From Rhodoferax koreense (lineage in GTDB: Bacteria > Pseudomonadota > Gammaproteobacteria > Burkholderiales > Burkholderiaceae_C): DNA of 64,000 nucleotides. The notes beneath the pieces are model-generated. The model ran no database searches. It worked only from the letters and a program-made list of their open reading frames with translations, and was not told the origin of the DNA. Below are positions 30,488 to 38,782 of this stretch, piece by piece. Numbering within the stretch: position 1 is the stretch's first letter; the number at the start of each line of letters is the position of its first letter. Location of the stretch: assembly GCF_001955695.1 (NCBI RefSeq), contig NZ_CP019236.1, forward strand, positions 558,001 through 622,000, given 5' to 3'. A program made the position numbers and the translations under genes.

Positions 30488-31114
30488 TCAGCAATTTGAA
30501 GACTTGCTGCCCAGATAGACGAAACATGCCAACAACTCACCATCGCGGCAGGCGACCGAGCGCACCGCCGGGTGATGCACGCGTGCTCCGCTGAGCGCCT
30601 TGCCGGCATAACCCAATGCGGTGGCCGCGCCGAGCAGCGCACCGAGCGATGCGCCGGCACTCATCCATTGTTCGTGGGGCGGTACTTCCGGGTTGTCTGT
30701 TGCGATGCGCACGGCCACACTGAGCAAGCAAGGCGCGTTGAAGGCCTTGGCGCGTTCGTTGTCGCGTACATCAGGTTCAAGCAGCTCCGGCGAAGCCAGG
30801 CCGCGCGTCGAGGCGGCGTACTGCAGGAACGCGGCGGCGTAATGCTCGCGCTGCACCCCGTCCGCCACGACGATGCGGCAGGGCCGCAGCCGGCCATGGT
30901 CGGACACGTTGCTGGCCGCCTGCAGCAGCAGGGCCAGTTCCTGTGCGTCCGGGCCCGGAGCCATCAGCCTGCGCGGCCCGGTGGATTGGCGAGCCAGCCA
31001 CGGCGCCAGCTTGGCGCGCGCTTCGCATTCGGCGGGGTCGAGCGGCAAGTCCACAGAGGCACGGGTCTTCGGGGCCAGGCCGACGTCCATGCCCAGGTCC
31101 ACACCCAAGTTCAT
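30488..31114 (-). CDS. Nitroreductase-like flavoprotein
   Basis: A 208-residue protein with the nitroreductase/FMN-reductase pattern: an N-terminal segment with PGPDAQELALLLQAASNVSD where FMN-phosphate contacts usually lie, LRPCRIVV, NAPCLLSVAV in the central strand, and a glycine-rich helix (WMSAGASLGALLGAATALGY). Its ATG lies in ATGA with the stop of the ferredoxin reductase, indicating coupled expression. It could accept electrons from the neighbouring ferredoxin system. Substrate unknown. The C-terminus ends in Cys. Confidence 0.75.
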   Translation of the reverse strand: MNLGVDLGMDVGLAPKTRASVDLPLDPAECEARAKLAPWLARQSTGPRRLMAPGPDAQELALLLQAASNVSDHGRLRPCRIVVADGVQREHYAAAFLQYAASTRGLASPELLEPDVRDNERAKAFNAPCLLSVAVRIATDNPEVPPHEQWMSAGASLGALLGAATALGYAGKALSGARVHHPAVRSVACRDGELLACFVYLGSKSSNC

Positions 31115-32451
31115 GGCGCCCCGAGCGCCGCGAGCGTTGTCTGTGCCTCGCGCATCGACAACAGTTTCTCGCGCGGTTTGCCCAGTGCCGCGCCTTGGGC
31201 CTTCTCGTGCGCGTCCAGCAGGCGCCAATCGGCATGCCCGAAGCTGGCAATGCCTCGCGACCGCAGCAGCGCCCCGAAATCGTCCGCCAGCGAGGTGCCT
31301 TTTTCCATCAAGGCCGGCAAGGCGGCGACCAGCGTGGCCGCCGTTTCGTAGCCGCAGGCGCGGTTGGTGCCAATGATTCCCGAAGGGCCGCGTTTGGCCC
31401 AGCCGGCAACAAACAGGCCGGTCATGTCGGCGCCATCGTCGCCCAGTACCTGCCCGGCGCGGTGGCGCATGTGGCCCGCCGCGTCGTAGCCCGCAACCCC
31501 AGCGATCCGGCGGCACGCAAAGCCGACGCAGCTCACGGCGATCCCGCAGGGGATCGCGAACTCGCCGCCAGAAGTTGAGCGCACCCGCACTTCGCGCAGC
31601 GTTTCGTCGCCCACGAAGGCCATCGGCGACACGTTGAACCACAGGTTGACGATGAGCTTGCCGTTCGATGCGTCGACAGCTTTCTGCTGGTCGCTGCGCA
31701 GCCACTGCAGGATGCGCCCGGCGTCGGGGCTTGCCGCTTCATCCCAGAGGGTTTCGGCGAATTCGGCGGCCTGCGGAAGCCGTATCTGCACATTCGGCAG
31801 ATCGACCAGTTGACGGAATTCCTTGAAGCTGAACTTCATCCCGCCCGGTGAACCTCGACCCAACAAATGCACCTCGCGGATGCGGCGGGTGCGGAAGCGC
31901 TCGAGCATGGGCTGCGGAATGTCCGATACGGCCAGATCGTCAAAAGCGCGAACCAGCAAGCGGCACACGTCGAGCGCGACGTTGCCGTTGCCGACGACCA
32001 CCGCACTGTCCACAGCCATGTTCGGTGCAAGGCCGACGTGGTCCGCATGGCCGTTGTACCAGCCGACGAAGGAGGCCGAACTGAAGACCTGCGGCAGCGA
32101 CTCGCCCGCAACGCCAAGACCGCGACCCAGGGCCGCTCCGTTGGTCAGCACGATGGCATGGCTTCGTGCGCGCAGTTCGTCGAGGCTCAGATCGTGACCG
32201 ATGTCCACGCCCGTATGCAGATGCAGGCGTTCGTGTTCGGCGATGCCGTCGAAGATGGCGGCCACCTGCTTCAGTTTCTGGTGGTCGGGGGCAACGCCGT
32301 AGCGCACCAGGCCGTGCGGCGCGGCGGCGCGTTCGAACAGGTGCACGTGGCATTCGGGCACGGCCTGCAGCAGGGCTTCCGCCGTGTAGAAGCCGGCCGG
32401 CCCGGCGCCGACGATGGCGATGACCGGTGCCGGTCTCACGCTGTCTTCCAT
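31111..32451 (-). CDS. Ferredoxin-NADP+ reductase, adrenodoxin reductase type (FprA-like)
   Basis: A 446-residue FAD enzyme passing electrons between NADPH and ferredoxin. It has an FAD Rossmann motif (VIAIVGAGPAGFYTAEALL), a second NADP Rossmann motif (AVVVGNGNVALDVCRLL), and the family signature GWAKRGPSGIIGTNR. It lies 14 bases after the ferredoxin gene and overlaps the nitroreductase start by ATGA. The three together look like one redox chain. Confidence 0.9.
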   Translation of the reverse strand: MEDSVRPAPVIAIVGAGPAGFYTAEALLQAVPECHVHLFERAAAPHGLVRYGVAPDHQKLKQVAAIFDGIAEHERLHLHTGVDIGHDLSLDELRARSHAIVLTNGAALGRGLGVAGESLPQVFSSASFVGWYNGHADHVGLAPNMAVDSAVVVGNGNVALDVCRLLVRAFDDLAVSDIPQPMLERFRTRRIREVHLLGRGSPGGMKFSFKEFRQLVDLPNVQIRLPQAAEFAETLWDEAASPDAGRILQWLRSDQQKAVDASNGKLIVNLWFNVSPMAFVGDETLREVRVRSTSGGEFAIPCGIAVSCVGFACRRIAGVAGYDAAGHMRHRAGQVLGDDGADMTGLFVAGWAKRGPSGIIGTNRACGYETAATLVAALPALMEKGTSLADDFGALLRSRGIASFGHADWRLLDAHEKAQGAALGKPREKLLSMREAQTTLAALGAP

Positions 32452-32465
32452 GGCTCAATGATGGA

Positions 32466-32771
32466 TTAGTGGCCGAGGGAGGCACGCCGCTCGGCGGCGG
32501 TGGGCAGCGGCATGGCGCGTTCACGCACGGTGGGCAACTCCTTCGAGCGGCGTGCGTTGACGTCCAGCCAGATTTGCTGATCGTCTTCCAGATCGAAGCT
32601 GTCGACGATGGCATGCACCGGGCACATCGGCACGCAGGCGCCGCAGTCCACGCACAGGTCCGGGTCGATGAAGAGTCGTTCGCCGTCGCCCCGGAAGCAG
32701 GCGACGGGACAGACCGTCACGCATTCGGTATAGCGGCATTGTTCGCAGTGGTCGGTGACAACGTGGGTCAT
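32466..32771 (-). CDS. 7Fe ferredoxin ([3Fe-4S][4Fe-4S])
   Basis: A 101-residue ferredoxin. Cysteines at 9, 12, 17, 21, 25, 40, 43, 46 and 50 reproduce, shifted by one, the spacing of Azotobacter vinelandii ferredoxin I, including its non-ligand cysteines. It should therefore bind one [3Fe-4S] and one [4Fe-4S] cluster. The C-terminal helix region is normal. It sits between the molybdopterin enzyme (23 bases) and its likely reductase (14 bases). Confidence 0.93.
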   Translation of the reverse strand: MTHVVTDHCEQCRYTECVTVCPVACFRGDGERLFIDPDLCVDCGACVPMCPVHAIVDSFDLEDDQQIWLDVNARRSKELPTVRERAMPLPTAAERRASLGH

Positions 32772-32794
32772 GATGGAGCAGGTTTTCGTTGGGT

Positions 32795-34939
32795 TCAGTC
32801 GAGGGTCACTTCGACCAGGTTGTCGGAGAAGGTAGGCGCCCGGCCGAGGTCGGCGAACGCGGTCGGGTTGAGCGCTGCCGGCGTGGCGCCGGCGATGCTG
32901 CTGTCGATCCAGTAGCCCAGCGGCGTGACGACCACGCCCGCCATGGCCTCGTCGGTGACACGCGCCAGCGCCTTGAAGGTGCCGCGCCCGTTCTGCACCG
33001 TGACGACGGCGCCTTGCGGGATGCCCCGCGCGGAGGCATCCGCCGGGTTGATCAGCACGTACTGCTCTCCCTGGTGGGCCAGCTGCCGGCGCATGTTGCC
33101 GTAGTTGGAGTTGATGAACGCATGGCTCTTGGGCGACATCATCGACAGCGGGAAACGGCCTGCGAGTGCCGGGTCCTTGGCGGCGGATTCATGGCGCACG
33201 TGGAAGGTCGGCAGTGCGTCCACCGGGCCGCCGTCCTGGAAGCCGTTGTAGCCCTGGCGGAACACCGGCAGCACGAAGTTGCCGCCGGCCGCCATCGAGG
33301 CCTTGAGCTCGACCTTGCCGGACGGCGTGGGAAAGCCGCCCTGCGCATGCGGTGCGTAGGTGTCGGCCGATGGCATGTTCAGCCGTGCATAGCCGGTGGC
33401 GCGCAGGCCCTCCATGGTGATGCCCTGCATGGCGGGGTGGTCCCACAGCATCGACGCCTGCATGAGTTCTTCGTCGTCGCGGTAGAAGAACGGGTCTTCG
33501 AAATCCATGGCGCGTGCCAGCCGGCGGAACAGCTCCGAGTTGCTGACCGCCTCGCCGATCGGGGGGACCGATTGCTGATTGAGCGTCAGATAGAAATGGC
33601 CCCAGGAGAACATCAGGTCGACCTGCTCGACCTGGGTCGTGGCAGGCAGAAGGATGTCGGCATAACGCGCCGTGTCGGTCATGAAATGCTCGCTCACCAC
33701 CGTGAACAGGTCTTCGCGCGACAGGCCTTCGATGAGGCGCACCTGGTCGGGGGCGACCACCAGCGGATTGCTGTTGTAGATAAAGAGCGACTGTATGGGC
33801 GTTTCCAGGCCGAGGTCATGGGTCAGCGCGCGGCCCAGGTGCCATTGGTTGATGACCGGCGTGCCCTCGGGAATGAAGTCGGCGCGGTGCAGCCCGTCCC
33901 AGTTGATCGGGAAGGCCCACAGCGGCAGTTGGAGGATGCCGCCGCCGGGCTTGCGCCAGGCGCCGACCAGCGCCGGCAGGCTGGTGACCGCGCGCACCAA
34001 CTGGCCGCCGCCGGCCGAGCGTTCGATGCCCACGCCGATGCGGATCGCCGCGGGTTGGGTCGCTGCATATTCGCGTGCCAGGGTGCGGATCACCTCGGCG
34101 TCCACGCCGCTGACCTCGGCCGCGAACTCGGGCGTGTAGGGCTGCACGTGCGCCTTCAGCTCGTCGAAGCCGGTGGTGTACTGCGCCACATAGTCATGGT
34201 CGATCAGATCCTCGTTGACGATGACGTTCATCATGGCCAGCGCCAACGCCGTGTCGGTACCAGGCTTGATGCGGATGTGCTGGTCCGCCTGCTGGGCGCC
34301 GCGGGTGCGCACCGGGTCGATCACGATCAGCTTGGCGCCGTTGCGCTGCGCCTTCTCCACGAAGGGCCACATGTGGGCGTTGGTGCTCAGCATGTTGCAG
34401 GCCCAGAGGATGATGAGCTTCGAGTGCTGGAAGCTCTCCGGGTCCATGCCAGGCGTGGGGCCCACCGTCATGATGTAAGCGGTGGAGGCGCCCGAGTCGC
34501 AGAAAGTGCGCTCGGACACCGTGGCGCCCAGCTTGTTGAAGAACGGATCGCCGACCGTCAGCCCGTTGACCAGGCCCTGGGTGCCCAGATAGCTGTACGG
34601 TAGGATCGCCCGCGGGCCGGACTCGGCGATGGTGGTGCGCCAGCGCTGGGCGATCTCGTTCAGCGCGTCTTCCCAGGTGATGCGTTCGAACTGACCCGAA
34701 CCTTTGGCGCCCGTGCGCCGCATGGGGTAGAGCAGCCGCTCGGGGTGGTAGACGCGTTCCTGGTAATGGTTGGTCTTGGCGCACAGCCGGCCCTGTGTGA
34801 AAGGGTGGCTGGGGTTGCCCTGCACCGCTTTCACCTTGCCGTCTTGCACCTTGACCAGCATGGAGCAAGTGTCGGGGCAGTCGTGGGGGCAGGCGGCGAG
34901 GACGGTGGTTTCGTGACCGGTCTTTGTTTGAGTGCTCAT
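32795..34939 (-). CDS. Molybdopterin-dependent oxidoreductase (DMSO reductase family), single subunit
   Basis: A 714-residue molybdenum (or tungsten) bis-MGD enzyme. The N-terminal [4Fe-4S] motif is C17-x3-C21-x3-C25-x27-C53. Family segments include LIILWACNMLSTNAHMWPFV, LIVIDPVRTRGAQQADQHIR and the C-terminal pterin-binding domain with SHAFINSNYGNMRRQLAHQG. The metal ligand is probably Cys147 or Ser149 in TFCDSGAS; I cannot decide. There is no Tat signal, so it is cytoplasmic, and there is no membrane subunit. The ATG at 34939 is chosen over an upstream frame to 35014. Ferredoxin and ferredoxin reductase genes follow directly, suggesting a soluble ferredoxin-coupled reaction of unknown substrate. 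Confidence 0.88.
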   Translation of the reverse strand: MSTQTKTGHETTVLAACPHDCPDTCSMLVKVQDGKVKAVQGNPSHPFTQGRLCAKTNHYQERVYHPERLLYPMRRTGAKGSGQFERITWEDALNEIAQRWRTTIAESGPRAILPYSYLGTQGLVNGLTVGDPFFNKLGATVSERTFCDSGASTAYIMTVGPTPGMDPESFQHSKLIILWACNMLSTNAHMWPFVEKAQRNGAKLIVIDPVRTRGAQQADQHIRIKPGTDTALALAMMNVIVNEDLIDHDYVAQYTTGFDELKAHVQPYTPEFAAEVSGVDAEVIRTLAREYAATQPAAIRIGVGIERSAGGGQLVRAVTSLPALVGAWRKPGGGILQLPLWAFPINWDGLHRADFIPEGTPVINQWHLGRALTHDLGLETPIQSLFIYNSNPLVVAPDQVRLIEGLSREDLFTVVSEHFMTDTARYADILLPATTQVEQVDLMFSWGHFYLTLNQQSVPPIGEAVSNSELFRRLARAMDFEDPFFYRDDEELMQASMLWDHPAMQGITMEGLRATGYARLNMPSADTYAPHAQGGFPTPSGKVELKASMAAGGNFVLPVFRQGYNGFQDGGPVDALPTFHVRHESAAKDPALAGRFPLSMMSPKSHAFINSNYGNMRRQLAHQGEQYVLINPADASARGIPQGAVVTVQNGRGTFKALARVTDEAMAGVVVTPLGYWIDSSIAGATPAALNPTAFADLGRAPTFSDNLVEVTLD

Positions 34940-35047
34940 ATGTGTTCCGAATTCACCTCTGGGGAACTCGATTGAATCACTGGCGCTCAGGTCCGCGTTA
35001 TCCAGAATTGGCAATTTACCGTCCGGGTCGGCCCCGGAAAATTCAAC

Positions 35048-36001
35048 TCACCGTCGATCGCGCTCGCGCATCAGCGTGCTCTTGCCGAACAGGGATTCGA
35101 CGAGGTCGACGGCCAGCACGGCCGTCTTGTTGCGCACGTCGAGCGCGGGGTTGAGCTCCACGATGTCGAGCGAGCCCAGGCAGCCGCTGTCGGCAATCAT
35201 CTCCATGCACAACTGGGCTTCGCGGTAGGTCGGGCCGCCCGGGATCGTGGTGCCCACGCCGGGGGCGATCTCCGGATCGAGGAAATCCACGTCGAAGCTC
35301 ACGTGCAGGTGGGTGTTGTCGTCCAGGCCCGCCAGCGCTTGCACCATGGCGTGGCGCATGCCGTGCTCGTCGATGAAACGCATGTCGAACACTTCGAGGC
35401 CCTGCTCGTGCACCAGGCGTTTTTCACCTTCATCCACGCTGCGGATGCCGATCTGGCGAATCTGGTCCGGCCGCAGCGCCGGGGTGTGGCCGCCCAGGCC
35501 GGTGAGTTCGGCCGGGCCGAGCCCGCACAGGCAGGCCACCGGCATGCCGTGCACGTTGCCGCTGGGCGTGAGTTCGCTGGTGTTGAAGTCGGCATGCGCG
35601 TCGAGCCACAACACGCGCAGCTTCTTGCCGGTCTCGCGGCAGTGTTTCGCCACCGCGCTCACGCTGCCCAGGCCGAGGCAATGGTCGCCGCCGAGCAGGA
35701 TCGGCAGCCGGCCCTGGGCCAGTTCGCCGTACACCGCATCGAACACGGCCTGGTTCCACAACACCACCTCGGGCAGATGGCGGTAGCCGTCGACGGGGGG
35801 CTTCCAGGGGTTGTTCGGTCCACTGAGGTTGCCGCTGTCGATCACTTGAAGGCCGTGGCTTTCGAGCGCGGGCTGCAGCCCGGCCACACGCAGGGCCTCC
35901 GGCCCCATGGAGGCGCCACGGTGGCCCGCACCCACATCGGTCGGGGCGCCGATCAGCACGGCGGTGGGGGCGTGAGGAGGGCGGCCAGGCGTGGTGTTCA
36001 T
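35048..36001 (-). CDS. rocF: Arginase
   Basis: A 317-residue ureohydrolase. The manganese ligands are in GGDHCLGLGS, WLDAHADFNT and SFDVDFLDP, and the region SGNVHGMPVA is arginase-like. Hydrolyses arginine to ornithine and urea. The ATG lies in ATGA with the stop of the ornithine cyclodeaminase gene, giving a two-gene operon for arginine to ornithine to proline. Agmatinase or formiminoglutamase would be the alternatives; the SGNVHGMP segment favours arginase. Confidence 0.9.
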   Translation of the reverse strand: MNTTPGRPPHAPTAVLIGAPTDVGAGHRGASMGPEALRVAGLQPALESHGLQVIDSGNLSGPNNPWKPPVDGYRHLPEVVLWNQAVFDAVYGELAQGRLPILLGGDHCLGLGSVSAVAKHCRETGKKLRVLWLDAHADFNTSELTPSGNVHGMPVACLCGLGPAELTGLGGHTPALRPDQIRQIGIRSVDEGEKRLVHEQGLEVFDMRFIDEHGMRHAMVQALAGLDDNTHLHVSFDVDFLDPEIAPGVGTTIPGGPTYREAQLCMEMIADSGCLGSLDIVELNPALDVRNKTAVLAVDLVESLFGKSTLMRERDRR

Positions 36002-37080
36002 GCGGTCACGGACTCCAGGGTGGGGTGAGGCTTGGGTGTCATCGTAGCCGGACTTTGCAGCACGCCGAACAGGTTTTTCGGATCGGCCATTTCCGGAATC
36101 AGGTCGATCGGCTGGGCCAGCCGCGGGTTCTGCTGCAGCAGCCGGTAAAGCGTGCGCAGCGCCGAGAAATCTTCGAGCGCGAAACCCACGGAATCGAACA
36201 CCGTGACTTCGGCCGCAGTCGTGCGCCCGGCAACCGTGCCCAGCAGCACATTGGCGAATTCCGTGACCTGGAATTCGGCGGGCATCTGCTGGATCTCGCC
36301 TTCGATGCGCGACTGCGGCTCGAATTCGACGACCACGCGAGCGTCGGTGCGCTGCAGGATGGCAGGATGCAGTTCGGTCTTGCCCGGGCAGTCGCCGCCG
36401 ACGGCGTTCAGGTGCATGCCGGGCTCGATCATCTCGGGCAACAGGATGGTGGCGTTGCGTTTGTCGGCCGTCACCGTGGTCACGATATCGGCGCCGCGTA
36501 CCGCTTCCGCCGTGGAGGCGCAGCGGACGACGCGCAGGCCGGGCAGGTTCAGCGCCGCGAGGTTGCGCTCGAGCTTGTCGCTGGCGGCCGGGTCGGTGTC
36601 ATACAGGCGCAAGGTGTCGATGCCGAGCAGGTGGTGGAAGGCCAGCGCCTGGAATTCGCTCTGCGCGCCGTTGCCGATCAGCGCCATTACGCGCGCATCG
36701 GGCCGGGCCAGGTGCCTGGCGGCGAGCACCGACATGGCTGCGGTGCGCAGCGCAGTCGTCAATGTCAGCTCTGAAATCAATAGCGGATAGCCGGTGTCCA
36801 CATCGGCGAGCACGCCAAAGGCGGTCACGGTGAGCAGGCCTTCGGCGGTGTTCTTCGGATGGCCGTTCACGTATTTGAAGCAATACATCTCGCCGTCGCT
36901 GGTGGGCATGAGTTCGATCACGCCCACCTTCGAGTGGATCGCATGGCGGGCCGATTTGTCGAACTTGTCCCAGCGCCGGTAGTCGGTCTCGATCTCCGCA
37001 ACGAGCTGCGTCAGAAACGGCGCAAAACCCACCTGCGCCACCAGCTTGCGCACACTCTCCACACCCATGTAATTGACCAT
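35998..37080 (-). CDS. Ornithine cyclodeaminase
   Basis: A 360-residue member of the ornithine cyclodeaminase/mu-crystallin family, converting ornithine to proline and ammonia with bound NAD+. The Rossmann motif is MALIGNGAQSEFQALAF. The substrate-side motif KVGVIELMPTSDGEMYCFKY, then VNGHPKNT fits the ornithine enzyme rather than alanine dehydrogenase. GGAGG precedes the ATG at 37080. Translation is coupled to arginase. Divergent from an Lrp/AsnC regulator. Confidence 0.9.
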   Translation of the reverse strand: MVNYMGVESVRKLVAQVGFAPFLTQLVAEIETDYRRWDKFDKSARHAIHSKVGVIELMPTSDGEMYCFKYVNGHPKNTAEGLLTVTAFGVLADVDTGYPLLISELTLTTALRTAAMSVLAARHLARPDARVMALIGNGAQSEFQALAFHHLLGIDTLRLYDTDPAASDKLERNLAALNLPGLRVVRCASTAEAVRGADIVTTVTADKRNATILLPEMIEPGMHLNAVGGDCPGKTELHPAILQRTDARVVVEFEPQSRIEGEIQQMPAEFQVTEFANVLLGTVAGRTTAAEVTVFDSVGFALEDFSALRTLYRLLQQNPRLAQPIDLIPEMADPKNLFGVLQSPATMTPKPHPTLESVTA

Positions 37081-37159
37081 CGCGGCCTCCGTCGTTGTGA
37101 TGCCAAGCGCAAATTCTCCCGGGCTGGCGCGCCAATGAATAGCCAGAAAACTGTGCAAT

Positions 37160-37176
37160 CCTTGAGGTTAACAAGG
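37160..37176. promoter_or_regulatory. Candidate Lrp/AsnC operator
   Basis: CCTTGAGGTTAACAAGG, a 5-bp dyad with an AT-rich centre, lies between the divergent ornithine cyclodeaminase and Lrp-type regulator genes. Size and symmetry suit an Lrp-family site; binding is inferred. Confidence 0.35.
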
Positions 37177-37217
37177 CAAAATGACCAAGACATCTGTCGA
37201 TTTGTACAAGGACCTTC

Positions 37218-37640
37218 ATGGATGACCTGGACCGACAACTCATCGGCCTGTTGCGCGACAACGCCCGTACGCCTGTGGCCAGCCTCGCCAAGACGCTGAA
37301 AGTGGCGCGCGGCACGGTGCAGAACCGGCTTTCCCGGCTCGAGGCCGATGGCACCATCGTCGGCTATACGCTGCGCCTGAAGCCGCAGGTCGAGGAGCAA
37401 CGCATCCGCGCCTGGATGACGGTGGCCGTCGAAGGCAACCGCACGCAGAAGGTGCTGAACGCCTTGCGCGGTGACCCGGCCGTGGGCGCCATCCACACCA
37501 CCAACGGCCGCTGGGACATCGCGGCCGAACTGCGCGCCGATTCGCTCGAGGGTTTCGACCAGGTGCTCAGCCGCATCCGCCTGCTCGACGGCATTTCGCA
37601 GACCGAGACCAGCCTGCTGCTGTCGACCATCCAGCTCTGA
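37218..37640 (+). CDS. Lrp/AsnC-family transcriptional regulator
   Basis: A 140-residue regulator. The N-terminal winged helix (MDDLDRQLIGLLRDNARTPV, then ASLAKTLKVARGTVQNRLSR) is followed by the amino-acid-sensing RAM domain. Divergent from ornithine cyclodeaminase and arginase, so it probably senses arginine or ornithine and controls them. It ends 22 bases before holA, and is the last gene of the inserted block. Confidence 0.9.
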   Translation: MDDLDRQLIGLLRDNARTPVASLAKTLKVARGTVQNRLSRLEADGTIVGYTLRLKPQVEEQRIRAWMTVAVEGNRTQKVLNALRGDPAVGAIHTTNGRWDIAAELRADSLEGFDQVLSRIRLLDGISQTETSLLLSTIQL

Positions 37641-37662
37641 GGCAGCACCTTAAACTCCACGG

Positions 37663-38724
37663 ATGCAGATCGCTCCCGCCCAGCTTGCCGCCAACCTCCA
37701 GCGCGGCCTTCAGCCGCTCTACACCGTGCACGGCGACGAGCCGCTGCTGGTGCAGGAGGCGGTGGACGCGATCCGCGCAGCAGCCCGTGCCCAGGGCTTC
37801 ACCGAACGCACCTCGCACACCGTGGCGGGCGCGCACTTCAACTGGGGCGAGGTGCTGGCCGCGGGCAGTTCGCTGAGCCTATTCGCCGACAAACAGCTGG
37901 TCGAGATCCGCATCTCGTCTGGCAAACCCGGCAAGGACGGCAGCACCGCGCTGCAAGAGATCGCGCGGCTCGCACGAGGCAACGACACCACGTTGACCAT
38001 CGTCATCTGCCCCAAGCTCGACAAGATGACCAAGACCGGCGCCTGGTTCGGCGCGCTCGACGGCAACGGCGTGACGCTGCAGGTCGAGCCCGTGGAGCGT
38101 GCGGCGCTGCCGGTGTGGATCGCCCAGCGGCTGCAGGCCCAGGGCCAGCGCGTGGCGGCCGGCGAGGCGGGCCAGCGCACGCTGCAGTTCTTCGCCGACC
38201 GCGTCGAGGGCAACCTGCTTGCCGCCCACCAGGAAATCCAGAAGCTCGCGCTGCTGTATCCCGCAGGCGAGCTCAGTGCCGAGCAGGTGGAGAGCGCCGT
38301 GCTCAACGTGGCGCGCTACGACGTGTTCAAGCTGTCCGAAGCCGTGCTCGGCGGCCAGGCCCAGCGGGTGCAGCGCATGCTCGACGGCCTGCGCGCCGAA
38401 GGCGAGGCCGAGGTGCTGGTGCACTACACGCTGGCCGAAGACATCCGCAGCCTCAAGCGGGTGCGTGACGCCATGGCCGCGGGCCGGCCGCTGCCCATGG
38501 CGCTGCGCGAGCAACGTGTCTGGGGCGCGAAGGAGCGTCTGTTCGAACGTGTGCTGCCGCGCCTCACCGCACCGATGCTGGCGCGCCTGCTGCAGGCGGC
38601 GCACCAGGTGGACGGCATCGTCAAGGGCCTGAAGCAGCCCGACTGGCCCGCCGACCCGTGGCAGGCGCTGCACCGGTTGGCAATGATGGTGTGTCGCGAG
38701 TGTGCGGCGCAGCCGGCGCGCTGA
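37663..38724 (+). CDS. holA: DNA polymerase III delta subunit
   Basis: A 353-residue clamp-loader subunit that opens the beta clamp. The N-terminal AAA-like domain has LQPLYTVHGDEPLLVQEAVD, and the later segment FADRVEGNLLAAHQEIQKLA is characteristic of HolA. Standard length. It normally follows lptE directly; here it is separated from it by 9.3 kb. Confidence 0.93.
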   Translation: MQIAPAQLAANLQRGLQPLYTVHGDEPLLVQEAVDAIRAAARAQGFTERTSHTVAGAHFNWGEVLAAGSSLSLFADKQLVEIRISSGKPGKDGSTALQEIARLARGNDTTLTIVICPKLDKMTKTGAWFGALDGNGVTLQVEPVERAALPVWIAQRLQAQGQRVAAGEAGQRTLQFFADRVEGNLLAAHQEIQKLALLYPAGELSAEQVESAVLNVARYDVFKLSEAVLGGQAQRVQRMLDGLRAEGEAEVLVHYTLAEDIRSLKRVRDAMAAGRPLPMALREQRVWGAKERLFERVLPRLTAPMLARLLQAAHQVDGIVKGLKQPDWPADPWQALHRLAMMVCRECAAQPAR

Positions 38725-38782
38725 GCGCGTGGGCTTGGGAACGCGAACGGCAAGCCGCCGCGTTTGAGGCGAAAATGGCGGC

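Noticed and set aside
28387-37660. Integrative element with integrase or tRNA attachment site
   Set aside because: No recombinase gene, tRNA sequence or flanking direct repeat could be found; only the break in gene order supports insertion.
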